Below, one piece after another: positions 7,941-16,519 of a DNA stretch of 44,932 bases; positions within the stretch are counted from its first letter, which is position 1; every line of letters begins with the position of its first letter. Source of the DNA: an uncultured Lachnospiraceae bacterium (lineage in GTDB: Bacteria > Bacillota > Clostridia > Lachnospirales > Lachnospiraceae); assembly GCA_946549035.1 (NCBI GenBank), contig CAMNQH010000026.1, forward strand, positions 1 through 44,932, given 5' to 3'. A program made the position numbers and the translations under genes. The notes beneath the pieces were generated by a model. The model was not told the origin of the DNA. It saw nothing but the letters and a program-made list of their open reading frames with translations, and did not search any database.

Positions 7941-8537
7941 ATGTTTCCATTTTTTACTATTTTCCTCTTATTTCTCGCCTGGTTTACCTACAATAAAATC
8001 CGCATTGAAAAGAAAGAAAAGGCTAGAGAGGAAGCTTTCTGGAAAAAAGAAGAAGAAGCAAACGCCACCAGGAAAAAGGATATTTCCTTACTTCCTTATG
8101 TCCGCATCCCTATGGACCGGCTTCCCTTCCAGATTCGCCCAAAGGACGAAACCCTTGTTGCCTGCGAAGAGCGGGTCCGTGCCCTCTCTCAGGAAAAGAT
8201 TTTAAATCTAACAGGCAAGACCAACACCGATCTGAAGCTTCTCTACGGAGCGCCAAACCTTACCTTCCTCAGCCAGTGCGACCTGAATTTTACAGAATTG
8301 GTACGCACCATGCAGACATGGGGAGCGCGGCTTTATGAATTGCTTTTGATAGAAGAAGCAGCATGTGTGCTTTCTCATTCCATCCAATGGGGCAGCGATA
8401 TCAAAGCAAGCTATCTCCTGCTGGCCCGCATTTATCGGGAACAGGGAAATCTTTCTGCTCTGGAAGAATTAAAGTCTTACGCCCGGCAGCTGGACTCCCT
8501 AATGAAGGATCCCATTTTAAAAGCCCTGAATCAATGA
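7941..8537 (+). CDS. Membrane-anchored protein with TPR-like C-terminus, unknown function
   Basis: This is the only convincing plus-strand gene. The 198-residue product starts MFPFFTIFLLFLAWFTYNKI, a single N-terminal membrane segment, followed by a highly charged Lys/Glu linker and a soluble part. The region at about 140-185 looks like helical hairpins of TPR type (ASYLLLARIYREQGNLSALE). An AAAGGA site lies nine bases before the ATG. It converges with the exonuclease gene, and the two stop codons overlap at 8531-8537. I do not recognise a named family. Confidence 0.8.
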   Translation: MFPFFTIFLLFLAWFTYNKIRIEKKEKAREEAFWKKEEEANATRKKDISLLPYVRIPMDRLPFQIRPKDETLVACEERVRALSQEKILNLTGKTNTDLKLLYGAPNLTFLSQCDLNFTELVRTMQTWGARLYELLLIEEAACVLSHSIQWGSDIKASYLLLARIYREQGNLSALEELKSYARQLDSLMKDPILKALNQ

Positions 8538-9262
8538 AACGGCCGCCCTCTTTTTGGCATTCTTCCATATTGAAAAATCAGTTGATCCGTCAGTCGGGAC
8601 GCTTCGTTTCTGGTAAGCGTCTCCAGTTCAACGGACAACTCTATTTTATGATATCCGGCAAAATCCTTCAAGTATTTCTTTTGCTGCGGCGTAATGGGAC
8701 TTCGTTTTTTCGCCTTATATTCCAAGGCTGCAGGTTCAAATAATTCTTCCTGCCCCTCTCCAAATTCTTCCCATAACAGTTCCAGCAAACGGCCGCAGGC
8801 CTTTGCATCCTCCAGGGCGCGATGCTTTTGTTCTTGGAATAACCCAAACCTCAGGCCCAAGGCTTCTAGTGTTTTACGTTTCTCCCCAGGAAGCAGCTTT
8901 CTGGAAAGCTTTAGGGTATCCACCCCACACGCGTCAAAGGATAATCCCAAATTCACTGCATTCTGCTTCAAGAAGCTGAAATCATAGTAAAGATTATGTC
9001 CCACCAGGGGAAGCCCCTGCCAAAACTCTAAAAAATCCTCCATCCCCCGGCGCAATTCAACTCCCCTTTGAGCCATATCCGGTGTAATCCCTGTAAGAGC
9101 GGTAATCTCTTCTGTCAGAGGAACCCCGGGATTCACTATAACCTGAAACGCTCCTACCTCTTTTCCTTTCCTGTAACGCACCGCCCCAATCTCTAAAATC
9201 CGGTCTCTGCTGGCCTTTAACCCGGTCATCTCCAAATCAACAGCCACATATTCTTCTAGCAT
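8531..9262 (-). CDS. DnaQ-like 3'-5' exonuclease (DEDDh)
   Basis: The 243-residue protein has all five DEDDh residues of the exonuclease family: Asp9 and Glu11 in VAVDLEMTG, Asp94 in HNLYYDFSFL, and His147 and Asp152 in KHRALEDAKA. It resembles the proofreading domain of PolC and DnaQ epsilon but stands alone, with a C-terminal extension of about 70 residues (SPITPQQKKYLKDF) of unknown role. Its start overlaps the end of nth by seven bases, so the two are probably cotranslated and could act together in DNA repair; that link is inference. Confidence 0.9.
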   Translation of the reverse strand: MLEEYVAVDLEMTGLKASRDRILEIGAVRYRKGKEVGAFQVIVNPGVPLTEEITALTGITPDMAQRGVELRRGMEDFLEFWQGLPLVGHNLYYDFSFLKQNAVNLGLSFDACGVDTLKLSRKLLPGEKRKTLEALGLRFGLFQEQKHRALEDAKACGRLLELLWEEFGEGQEELFEPAALEYKAKKRSPITPQQKKYLKDFAGYHKIELSVELETLTRNEASRLTDQLIFQYGRMPKRGRPFH

Positions 9263-9888
9263 ATCTTATCCCCCGCCCTGCACAAATCCTCCAGAAAACA
9301 TTGACTGCACTTGGGAGAACGCGCCGTGCAGATTGTCCTTCCCAGGGTAATGATTTGGATATTATAAAGAATCCAATGATCCTTCGGCAGCACTTTCATC
9401 AAATCAAACTCTATTTTTACCGGATCCTCCTCCTTGGTAAATCCCAGGCGGTTGGAAATCCTCTTTACATGAGTATCCACCACAATACTCGGCTCGTCAT
9501 ATACATTCCCCCGGATTACATTGGCCGTCTTTCTTCCCACGCCGGCCAACGTCAGCAAATCCTCCAGCTCTCTTGGAACTTCTCCTTGATACTCTGTGAG
9601 AATCCTGCGGGCGCATGCGATGATGTTTTTTGCTTTATTATGATAGAATCCGGTGGAATGGATATCCTGCTCTAATTCTTTCAAATCCGCCTCTGCAAAT
9701 TTCTCCAGAGAATCATATTTTTGAAATAAATCCTTTGTCACAATATTTACCCGGGCATCGGTACATTGGGCGCTTAAAATCACCGCAATCAAAAGCTGCC
9801 AGGGATTCTCATGGTTCAGGTAACAGCGGTACTCCCTGCCGTAAGCTTCATCCAGCCGTCCCAGGATCTCTTTGGTCCGTTTTGTCAT
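9256..9888 (-). CDS. nth: Endonuclease III (DNA glycosylase/AP lyase)
   Basis: Nth removes oxidised pyrimidines and cleaves the abasic site. The 210-residue protein has the helix-hairpin-helix motif LAGVGRKTANVI with catalytic Lys120, catalytic Asp138 in VVDTHVKRISNRLG, and a perfect C-X6-C-X2-C-X5-C iron-sulfur motif (Cys187, 194, 197, 203). Length and motifs are complete. The ATG at 9886-9888 overlaps the end of the upstream radical SAM gene by 41 bases. Confidence 0.97.
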   Translation of the reverse strand: MTKRTKEILGRLDEAYGREYRCYLNHENPWQLLIAVILSAQCTDARVNIVTKDLFQKYDSLEKFAEADLKELEQDIHSTGFYHNKAKNIIACARRILTEYQGEVPRELEDLLTLAGVGRKTANVIRGNVYDEPSIVVDTHVKRISNRLGFTKEEDPVKIEFDLMKVLPKDHWILYNIQIITLGRTICTARSPKCSQCFLEDLCRAGDKIC

Positions 9889-11590
9889 TGGTCATTTCCT
9901 CCGGTTCTATGGGTATGACGGCCGCCTGGCCTGTGAATGCGTCTCGTTTTTCATAGAAAAACAAATAAAACTGCCGTTCCTTGCAGCGTCTGGGATATCC
10001 CTTTTGGCTCCCCTTGATTAACCCTGTAAAATCATAATAAAAGCCTTCCAGATGAGCGTTCTTTTTCCCGCAAATACGCCTGGAAGCTTCCTTCCATTCC
10101 TGCCAGCAGGCTGCCCAGGCAGGACGACTCTTCATCCGTTCCCTGCTATACAAGTCAAAGGTCAAGGTCTCCTGATATAAGTCTTTCGGGCCGCTGTCTG
10201 TTTTCTCAATAAAATCCAGTAAAATTTCACAACGGCGCATACGGGAATGGCTCAAAAAGAACAGCCCGTTTTTATCATAATATTCTCCCAGCTTATAAAA
10301 CAGCTCAAAGGGACTGTCAAAAGCCTCCTTCAGCACTTCCATGGTCATGGCGAACTGTCCGCTGTTATAATAGACCTCCAGCATTTCCTCCACCCATTTC
10401 ATGCGCAGCAATTCCTCATAGGTCAGCCATTTCGTAGCCAGTACCTCATAGGGCGGCGCCTTGCGGCAGAGAATCCCATAATCCTTTTGTTTTTCATACA
10501 TGGGGGAACCTTTCAGTATTTTCAGGAATCCAAGCTGAAGCTGATGAGGGTGCAGCCCGTAAATGCAGTCAAAAGAATTTTGAAAGCTTTCAAAGCCCTC
10601 TAAGGGAAGCCCGGCAATCAAATCCAGATGCAGATGTATATTTCCCGCCTTCTTCAATCGTTCCACCGACGTCTTAAGCCTTTGCAAATCCGTGACCCTG
10701 CACACCTCATTTAAAGTCGCCGCGTTTGCCGACTGAACGCCGATTTCCAGCTGCACCAGTCCGGGACGCAAGGTCGCAAGAAATTCCAGTTCCTCCTCCG
10801 TCAGCAAATCCGCCGCGACTTCAAAGTGAAAATTCGTAATCCCATTATCATGCTCTTTCAGAAAACGCCAGATGGATAAGGCATGAGAATGATTACAATT
10901 AAAGGTACGATCCGTAAATTTTACCTGGGGCACCCGGGACAAAAGAAAATGAGACAGTTCCCCATATACCAGGGACAAGCTGCGGAAGCGGAGGCTCTTT
11001 TCTATGGAAGAAAGACAGTAGCTGCAGGAAAACGGACAGCCCCTGCTGGTCTCATAATAAATGATACGGTTCTCCCATTGTTCCAGATGTTCATAGAAAA
11101 AAGGAAGTTCGTCCATGGAAAGAGGCGCCTGAGGCGGCGTCTCTACCAGCTCTCCTTTTGAACTTCGGTATACAATCCCTTTTACTTGATCCAGTTCTCT
11201 CCCGTCAATATAATGGCTGCACAATTCCCGAAAGGTCTCTTCCCCTTCTCCCCGAAGAATCCCCAAGACCTCCGGATGTTGTTCTAAAAACGACCTGCTC
11301 TCATAAGACACTTCCGGGCCGCCTGCCCAAATGGGCAGCCGGGGCATCAATTTGTGCATCTCCTCCATCAGCTCACATACATAAGATATATTCCAAATAT
11401 AACAGGAAAATAAAAGCACGTCCGGCTGCTGCCGATACAGCTCCTGCAATATCATCTCTGTCCGGTGATTGATGGTATATTCTGCCACTTTTGTGCAGGC
11501 TGAATATTCTTTGGCATACGCTTTCAGGCTGTACACCGCCGGGTTGGAATGGATATATTTTGCATTGATTGCCACAAGTAAAATCTTCAT
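9848..11590 (-). CDS. B12-binding-domain radical SAM protein (DUF4080 type)
   Basis: The 580-residue protein combines an N-terminal cobalamin-binding-like Rossmann region (MKILLVAINAKYIHSNPAVY; WAGGPEVSYE) with a radical SAM core carrying the iron-sulfur motif C-X3-C-X2-C at Cys185, 189 and 192. The C-terminal third resembles DUF4080. Such proteins catalyse radical methylations or rearrangements, and the substrate is not evident. Its ATG overlaps the stop of the corrinoid-protein gene as ATGA, so it is translationally coupled to it, which supports a corrinoid-related role. Confidence 0.88.
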   Translation of the reverse strand: MKILLVAINAKYIHSNPAVYSLKAYAKEYSACTKVAEYTINHRTEMILQELYRQQPDVLLFSCYIWNISYVCELMEEMHKLMPRLPIWAGGPEVSYESRSFLEQHPEVLGILRGEGEETFRELCSHYIDGRELDQVKGIVYRSSKGELVETPPQAPLSMDELPFFYEHLEQWENRIIYYETSRGCPFSCSYCLSSIEKSLRFRSLSLVYGELSHFLLSRVPQVKFTDRTFNCNHSHALSIWRFLKEHDNGITNFHFEVAADLLTEEELEFLATLRPGLVQLEIGVQSANAATLNEVCRVTDLQRLKTSVERLKKAGNIHLHLDLIAGLPLEGFESFQNSFDCIYGLHPHQLQLGFLKILKGSPMYEKQKDYGILCRKAPPYEVLATKWLTYEELLRMKWVEEMLEVYYNSGQFAMTMEVLKEAFDSPFELFYKLGEYYDKNGLFFLSHSRMRRCEILLDFIEKTDSGPKDLYQETLTFDLYSRERMKSRPAWAACWQEWKEASRRICGKKNAHLEGFYYDFTGLIKGSQKGYPRRCKERQFYLFFYEKRDAFTGQAAVIPIEPEEMTNDKTDQRDPGTAG

Positions 11591-12240
11591 CCTGATTGTT
11601 CCTTCCTATATTCTAAGGCCTTCTTTGCCTCTATGGCAGCCATTCCCGCATCTTTTGTATAGATATCGGCCCCGATACTTTTGGCAAACCCCTCCGTGAC
11701 CGGGGCGCCGCCTACCATAACAATAAACCTGTCCCTCAGCCGCCGGCTCACCAACCGTTCCACCACTTTCTGCATTTGGGGCATAGTAGTAGTCAGCATG
11801 GCGGACATGCAGATAATATCCGCCTCATATTCTATGGCTTTTTTCAGAAATGTCTCCGCACTTACGTCATATCCAAGATCATAGACTAAAAATCCCACTC
11901 CCCGCAGCATCATAACCACCAGGTTTTTTCCGATATTATGAAGATCCCCTTTCACCGTTCCGATTACTACCGTACCCACAGGCTCCCGGGGCTGCTCCTG
12001 CAAGTACTCGCTTAGAATCCTAGTCCCAACGGACATGGCATGACTGGCCAAAATAACCTCTGGCACGAAAAATTGTTCGTCGTGATATTTTCTGGTTACG
12101 GATTCCATGGCGGGAATCAAGCCAAAATCCACAATCTCCCAGGGTGTGCATCCTTCCTCCAGCGCCTGCATAATCAGCCACTTGACACGTTTTCCTTTCC
12201 CCGCCTCGATGGCAGCGATTATTTCCTCCAAGACTTCCAT
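11587..12240 (-). CDS. Corrinoid (methyl-carrier) protein, MtaC/MttC-like
   Basis: The 217-residue protein has the two-domain plan of methyl-carrier corrinoid proteins: an N-terminal helical cap domain (about 1-85) and a B12-binding Rossmann domain with GTVKGDLHNIGKN. There Asp99-X-His101-X2-Gly104 supplies the lower cobalt ligand. Further conserved parts are MSAMLTTTMPQMQ and VMVGGAPV. Such proteins shuttle methyl groups from a substrate-specific methyltransferase to another acceptor. It lies between the RACo-like gene (10 bases) and the radical SAM gene (overlap). No methyltransferase is next to it. Confidence 0.93.
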   Translation of the reverse strand: MEVLEEIIAAIEAGKGKRVKWLIMQALEEGCTPWEIVDFGLIPAMESVTRKYHDEQFFVPEVILASHAMSVGTRILSEYLQEQPREPVGTVVIGTVKGDLHNIGKNLVVMMLRGVGFLVYDLGYDVSAETFLKKAIEYEADIICMSAMLTTTMPQMQKVVERLVSRRLRDRFIVMVGGAPVTEGFAKSIGADIYTKDAGMAAIEAKKALEYRKEQSG

Positions 12241-12250
12241 TTTTTATCCC

Positions 12251-13825
12251 CTATTCAAAAAACATATACTCCGTATAAAATTGATTGAAGTCTTTATCCG
12301 ATGACAGCTCCACTTCTTTGGAAGACGCTAAAATCTGCTGCAGACGCTTGGGTGAATCCTCCTGGGTAAGATAGAGTCTGGCTCCCCTTAAAGAGCTGTT
12401 ACCTACAGCCGTCGTTTTTCCTTCCAGCTCTTTTGGGAGCATTCCGATTCCAACAGCCTTTGCTAAATCCACCCGATACCCGAAGCCCCCTGCCAAAAAT
12501 ACCTGGCTTATATCCTCATAACCCACGCCAAAGCGTAAAAGCAGCGTCTCGACCCCTGCCCGCACGGCGGATTTGGCAAGCTGGATTTCCCGCACATCCT
12601 TCTGGGTAAAGACAATCGTCTCCCCCTTCTTTGTCTCCGCCAGAGGAAATCCCTCTTCAAAATAATCCTCCTCCAGCATCCCCGTCTCATCCACCAGCTC
12701 TTCTTTTACAAGCTCGTAAGTCGTCTCTATCACTCCGGTGCCGCAAAGCCCTACCGGGGGTTGATTTCCAATCGTCTCAACCTGGGCGTTTCCATTCTGG
12801 ACGGATACGCCGCAGATTGCTCCCGGTACGCTTCCCATGCCCCAGGAAATATTTCCTCCTTCAAACGCTGGCCCCGCCGCTGTAGAGGTTACAAGAATCC
12901 TGTCTTTACTGCCAAGGGCCATCTCGCCGTTGGTGCCTAGATCTATCAGCAGACAGGGCTTCTCCCTTCGGTCAAACTCACAGGACAGCATCCCGGCGGA
13001 GATATCCGCTCCCACATAAGTGGTAATTCCCGGCAGCAACGTCACCTGGGCGTTGAGCTTTAAGGCCGTCTCCCCATGTTCTTTGATTTGGGATGCGAAC
13101 ATCTCTTCAAACGCTGCAGTGATGGTTTCAATATTCACCGGGGTAAAGGGGTATACCCCCAAGGTCTCGCAGGAATATCCCATAAGCAGATGGCCCATAG
13201 TGGTATTTCCGGCTATAGCGATTCGTCCTACCAGCTCGGGCCGGGCGCCGCTTTCTGCCAGCAGCCGGCAAATTCCTTCGTATAAGTCCCGGCAGATGCT
13301 CTCCTGCAAAGCTTCTTTTTCTCCTTCATTGGACGCCTGAATCCGTGAGATCACGTCCGCGCCGTAGGCGCGTTGATGATTAATAGACGTCACGGTATGC
13401 AAAGACTGGCCCCGGGAGCGGCCTACCAGTTCAATGGCAATGGTGGTAGTGCCGATATCTATGGCAATATCATACCCGGATTCTGTTTCCGCCGACCTTG
13501 TTTCTTCCTCCGGGCTGCCCGCCACAACCTCAAACCGAGATTCATCTGCTGATGCAATGACCAATGTGCAATCTTCTCTGGGATAAGCGGAGCAGGCAAG
13601 TCTCCATCCCGCTTCCAATTCTTCCTGCCCCAGACATTTCACATCTTCCTCTCCCGGCTCCGTGGCTCCTTGTATCATCTGTACCCGGCACTTCCCGCAG
13701 CGTCCCCCGCCGCCGCAGGCGGCGCTGATATAAACCCCCTGTTCTCTCAGCTGATCCAGCAGGGTTTCGTCTTCCTTCCCCTGGAATACAATCGTTTTTC
13801 CTTCCCTAATCACTTTTATTTCCAT
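12251..13825 (-). CDS. RACo-like corrinoid activation protein (2Fe-2S and ASKHA/DUF4445)
   Basis: RACo-type proteins use ATP and an iron-sulfur cluster to rescue inactive Co(II) corrinoid proteins. The product of about 524 residues starts MEIKVIREGKTIVFQGKEDE and has a plant-ferredoxin-type 2Fe-2S motif (Cys37, 43, 46 and 78). A linker follows, then an actin-like ATPase part beginning YDIAIDIGTTTIAIELVG, with LIDLGTNGEMALG and VFLAGGFGYRVDLAKAVGIG. I place the start at 13823-13825, nine bases after GGAG; the ATG five codons upstream has a badly spaced site. Context with the adjacent corrinoid protein fits its role exactly. Confidence 0.92.
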   Translation of the reverse strand: MEIKVIREGKTIVFQGKEDETLLDQLREQGVYISAACGGGGRCGKCRVQMIQGATEPGEEDVKCLGQEELEAGWRLACSAYPREDCTLVIASADESRFEVVAGSPEEETRSAETESGYDIAIDIGTTTIAIELVGRSRGQSLHTVTSINHQRAYGADVISRIQASNEGEKEALQESICRDLYEGICRLLAESGARPELVGRIAIAGNTTMGHLLMGYSCETLGVYPFTPVNIETITAAFEEMFASQIKEHGETALKLNAQVTLLPGITTYVGADISAGMLSCEFDRREKPCLLIDLGTNGEMALGSKDRILVTSTAAGPAFEGGNISWGMGSVPGAICGVSVQNGNAQVETIGNQPPVGLCGTGVIETTYELVKEELVDETGMLEEDYFEEGFPLAETKKGETIVFTQKDVREIQLAKSAVRAGVETLLLRFGVGYEDISQVFLAGGFGYRVDLAKAVGIGMLPKELEGKTTAVGNSSLRGARLYLTQEDSPKRLQQILASSKEVELSSDKDFNQFYTEYMFFE

Positions 13826-13880
13826 GGCTTCATTCTCCATTTCCTAAAATGCATATCCGTCCCGCTTCTGTCCTGTGTCC

Positions 13881-13909
13881 AGAATACGATATTTTCCACA
13901 ATACGTCAA
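13881..13909 (-). promoter_or_regulatory. Promoter for the RACo-corrinoid-radical SAM-nth operon
   Basis: On the minus strand, TTGACG (13904-13909) and TATTCT (13881-13886) are 17 bases apart, about 55 bases before the first gene. This is a strong sigma-A match, and it would make the operon independent of the upstream surface-protein gene. Confidence 0.7.
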
Positions 13910-14002
13910 GAGGCCGCCCCCTGCCGGCACCACAATCCCATGGGTGTGTTCTGCAAATATATCACGTCCAAATACCCTCCGTGAACAAGGGGGATCATAA
14001 GC

Positions 14003-14043
14003 AAAGGACAAACGGCTATCCCGGAGATAGTTGTTTGTCCTTT
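14003..14043. terminator. Strong hairpin downstream of the secreted surface protein gene
   Basis: AAAGGACAAAC (14003-14013) pairs with GTTTGTCCTTT (14033-14043). An inner CTATC/GATAG stem and a five-base loop lie between them. It begins about 20 bases after the stop of the 14065 gene and is the probable terminator for that gene. Confidence 0.75.
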
Positions 14044-14064
14044 AGATGAATTATCGTTTATCCC

Positions 14065-15579
14065 TTATCGTTTTGTCACAACTTTTTTTGGTTCAGACCA
14101 GGAAGAATAATAGGTCTTTTTAGAAACTGTTTTATAGCTTCTTATTCTGACATAATAATTCTTTTTAGCCTTCAACCCCGTTTTCTTCAGAGAAGCCGTC
14201 TTATTTCCCTGAACTTTTAACGTCTTACTATCTCGAAAACTTTTATTTAAAGAATACTGAATCTGATAGCCAGAACTCTCCTGGGAGTTCTGATTCCTCC
14301 ATGTTATGGTAAATCCTTTTTTCGTACCCTTAAGCGATTTCATCTTTGGAGCCCTTGGGTTGATTTTAAACGATTTAGAAAAACTTCCTGTATAATTGCC
14401 TTTAAAGCGAACAGTCACTTTATAAGTGCCAACTGATTTACATGTTCCGGAATAGGAAATAGAATAATTCGAGGAAGAAATAGGCTTTTTATTTGCATCT
14501 ATTACAGTCACGGCCGGTTTTTGTATCTTGCCATTATAGGTATAGATAAGCTTAGACAATTTCAAACTCTTGGCATACGGAATTGTCTTTTTCTCTATAC
14601 GGCCGCAGCCGGAACATTTACGATTCTTCTTTCCGTTCTTTTTGGTAGTTGCCTTCGTGACGCTGCTCGTCTTATAGGTATGCGCTTTCTTAGCAATCGT
14701 TTTTGTTTTCGTCCCATTACAAACAGTACAAGTATAGACTTTTTTTCCAGTTTTACTGCAGGTCGCCTCTTTTTCTATTTTTCCTTTATCCCAACTATGG
14801 GTATGAGTGTCGGAATACTGTAAAATATATGTTCCACTTCCACCATAATATTTACTTACTCTGATATAATAGGTTCCGGCCGGCATCTTCTCATTAACCA
14901 AAAACTCCCTGTTGATGGGTCTCTCTCTATAAAGCTCCCGATAATCCGAATCATAGACTGCGATAATTCCATCTACTCCTGGTTCCGGCATGGCTCCATT
15001 GTAATGATTGATATACCGGATGCTGGTAAAAGTCTCTTTTGGCAGCGTAAAACGATAAAAATCATAATCCTCATTTACAGAAAGAAAACCCTTGATTGTC
15101 TTGTTTCCTGAAAGCGTCATTGCCGTTTCATATTTATCGTTAGGTTCTATTTCATTACTATTTGCCGACTCAAAAGAAGCCCTCAGCCTATATGTCCCTG
15201 TACAAGAACCTGCATGACCATGTATACGTACCATGTAAGTTCCCGCCGAAAGATCTGCATCTACATTCATCGTCTTCGGATTTTCTGTAGAAGTATTGCC
15301 CAAAAGATTTGATTCTACATAGCACTCCGCCATGTCTTCATCATAGATATAAACATAAGAATAGCCAATTCCAAGTCCCTGATATTGTATTGTCAACGTA
15401 CCCTGATTAGGAATCGTTACACGATACCAATTTACCCCTCCCCTCTCTGTCAACTCCCCATTTGTCCACGTTTCACTGATCGGAAGATCATAAGTCGCCG
15501 CCAGCACGTCTGTTTTTCCAAAAAACAAAATACAAAAAGCCAGCAGGCATAAATTTAAAAGTCTTTTCCACGCCTTCAT
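14065..15579 (-). CDS. Secreted protein with two PPC-like domains, CxxC repeats and FN3-like end
   Basis: The 504-residue product begins with a signal peptide (about 1-28, ending DVLAA). Next come two beta-rich segments resembling bacterial prepeptidase C-terminal domains (TYMVRIHGHAGSCTGTYRL and TYYIRVSKYYGGSGTYILQY). A cysteine-pair region (TCSKTGKKVYTCTVC; KCSGCGRIEKK) follows, then an Ig-like segment (SYSGTCKSVGTYKVTVRFK) and a fibronectin type III-like C-terminus ending in basic residues. No LPXTG or obvious anchor is seen. The ATG at 15577-15579 follows GGAGG; the open frame upstream to 15675 has no such site. It sits inside the corrinoid block and looks unrelated to it. Confidence 0.8.
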   Translation of the reverse strand: MKAWKRLLNLCLLAFCILFFGKTDVLAATYDLPISETWTNGELTERGGVNWYRVTIPNQGTLTIQYQGLGIGYSYVYIYDEDMAECYVESNLLGNTSTENPKTMNVDADLSAGTYMVRIHGHAGSCTGTYRLRASFESANSNEIEPNDKYETAMTLSGNKTIKGFLSVNEDYDFYRFTLPKETFTSIRYINHYNGAMPEPGVDGIIAVYDSDYRELYRERPINREFLVNEKMPAGTYYIRVSKYYGGSGTYILQYSDTHTHSWDKGKIEKEATCSKTGKKVYTCTVCNGTKTKTIAKKAHTYKTSSVTKATTKKNGKKNRKCSGCGRIEKKTIPYAKSLKLSKLIYTYNGKIQKPAVTVIDANKKPISSSNYSISYSGTCKSVGTYKVTVRFKGNYTGSFSKSFKINPRAPKMKSLKGTKKGFTITWRNQNSQESSGYQIQYSLNKSFRDSKTLKVQGNKTASLKKTGLKAKKNYYVRIRSYKTVSKKTYYSSWSEPKKVVTKR

Positions 15580-15630
15580 AATACTTCTCCTCCTCTTTTC
15601 TTTCAATTGGGTGTTTGCGAAATGCCAAAG

Positions 15631-15691
15631 CCAGGGAAAAGGGAAGTGAACAACCGCAAATGGTCTGCTGCTCACTCCCCCTTTTCCCTGG
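15631..15691. repeat. Long inverted repeat between corrinoid and surface-protein genes
   Basis: The arms 15631-15649 and 15672-15691 begin CCAGGGAAAAGGG and end CCCTTTTCCCTGG. They pair over about 18 bases with a one-base irregularity and a 22-base loop. It lies about 65 bases after the corrinoid gene stop and 50 bases before the surface protein ATG. It could be a terminator or a leader structure. Confidence 0.75.
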
Positions 15692-15758
15692 CGTCCCTTC
15701 CAGCCCTTATCTAACCTTATGTATCACAGCATTGTTCCGTACATACTGAAACACCTGC

Positions 15759-16394
15759 CTATTTTGTCACCGCTGCTTTCGCTGTCTCTGCGCATGTAGC
15801 CGCATCCGGTGTATAGTAATCTGCGCCGATCTGGTCTGCAAAGCTCTGGTTTACCGGAGCGCCGCCTACCATAACAATGTATTTATCCCGCAGTCCCCGG
15901 CTTTCAAGCTCATCAATCACGGACTGCATACTGGGCATAGTAGTGGTCAGCAGTGCGGACATGCAGATCACATTTGCTCCTACTTCTTCTGCCTTGTCAA
16001 CAAATACTGCCGGCTCTACGTCAACGCCAAGATCCGTTACTTCGAATCCAACGCCCTTTAACATCATAGCAACCAGGTTCTTGCCGATATCATGAAGATC
16101 GCCCTTCACCGTACCGATCACAACCTTGCCTACCGGCTCGTTTCCTACCTCGATCAGCTTCGGCTCCAGAATTGCAAGTCCCGCATTCAATGCTCTTGCA
16201 GCAACCAGAACTTCCGGTACGAACACTTCATTGTTCTTGAATTTCTCACCGATGACCATCATACCTGCCAGAAGGCCCTCGTTCAGGATCTCTTTCGGGT
16301 CCTTTCCCTCGTCCAAAGCTTCCTGTACCAATGCCTTTACATTCTTTGCTCTGCCCTTCTGTAAAAACTCACTAATCTCATGGATATCTGCCAT
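15759..16394 (-). CDS. Second corrinoid (methyl-carrier) protein, paralogue of the 11587 gene
   Basis: The 211-residue protein starts MADIHEISEFLQKGRAKNVK and is closely similar along its length to the other corrinoid protein. It shares GTVKGDLHDIGKNLVAMMLK with the cobalt-ligand histidine again at residue 101, MSALLTTTMPSMQ, and YIVMVGGAPVNQSFADQIGAD. The ATG at 16392-16394 follows GGAGG at eight bases; the frame is open upstream to 16418 without a better site. It appears to be a stand-alone gene. A TATACT element near 16450 could be its -10 box, but I see no matching -35. Confidence 0.93.
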   Translation of the reverse strand: MADIHEISEFLQKGRAKNVKALVQEALDEGKDPKEILNEGLLAGMMVIGEKFKNNEVFVPEVLVAARALNAGLAILEPKLIEVGNEPVGKVVIGTVKGDLHDIGKNLVAMMLKGVGFEVTDLGVDVEPAVFVDKAEEVGANVICMSALLTTTMPSMQSVIDELESRGLRDKYIVMVGGAPVNQSFADQIGADYYTPDAATCAETAKAAVTK

Positions 16395-16519
16395 TCCTGT
16401 TTCCTCCTTCATGAACATGCGATTTCCCGCTGCTTTTCTGTGATAATTTCAGTATAAAAGATTTCTCTCTCTTGGTTTGTACTTTTTTTAGAAAACAGGT
16501 ATTTTTTTCACATTTTAAC

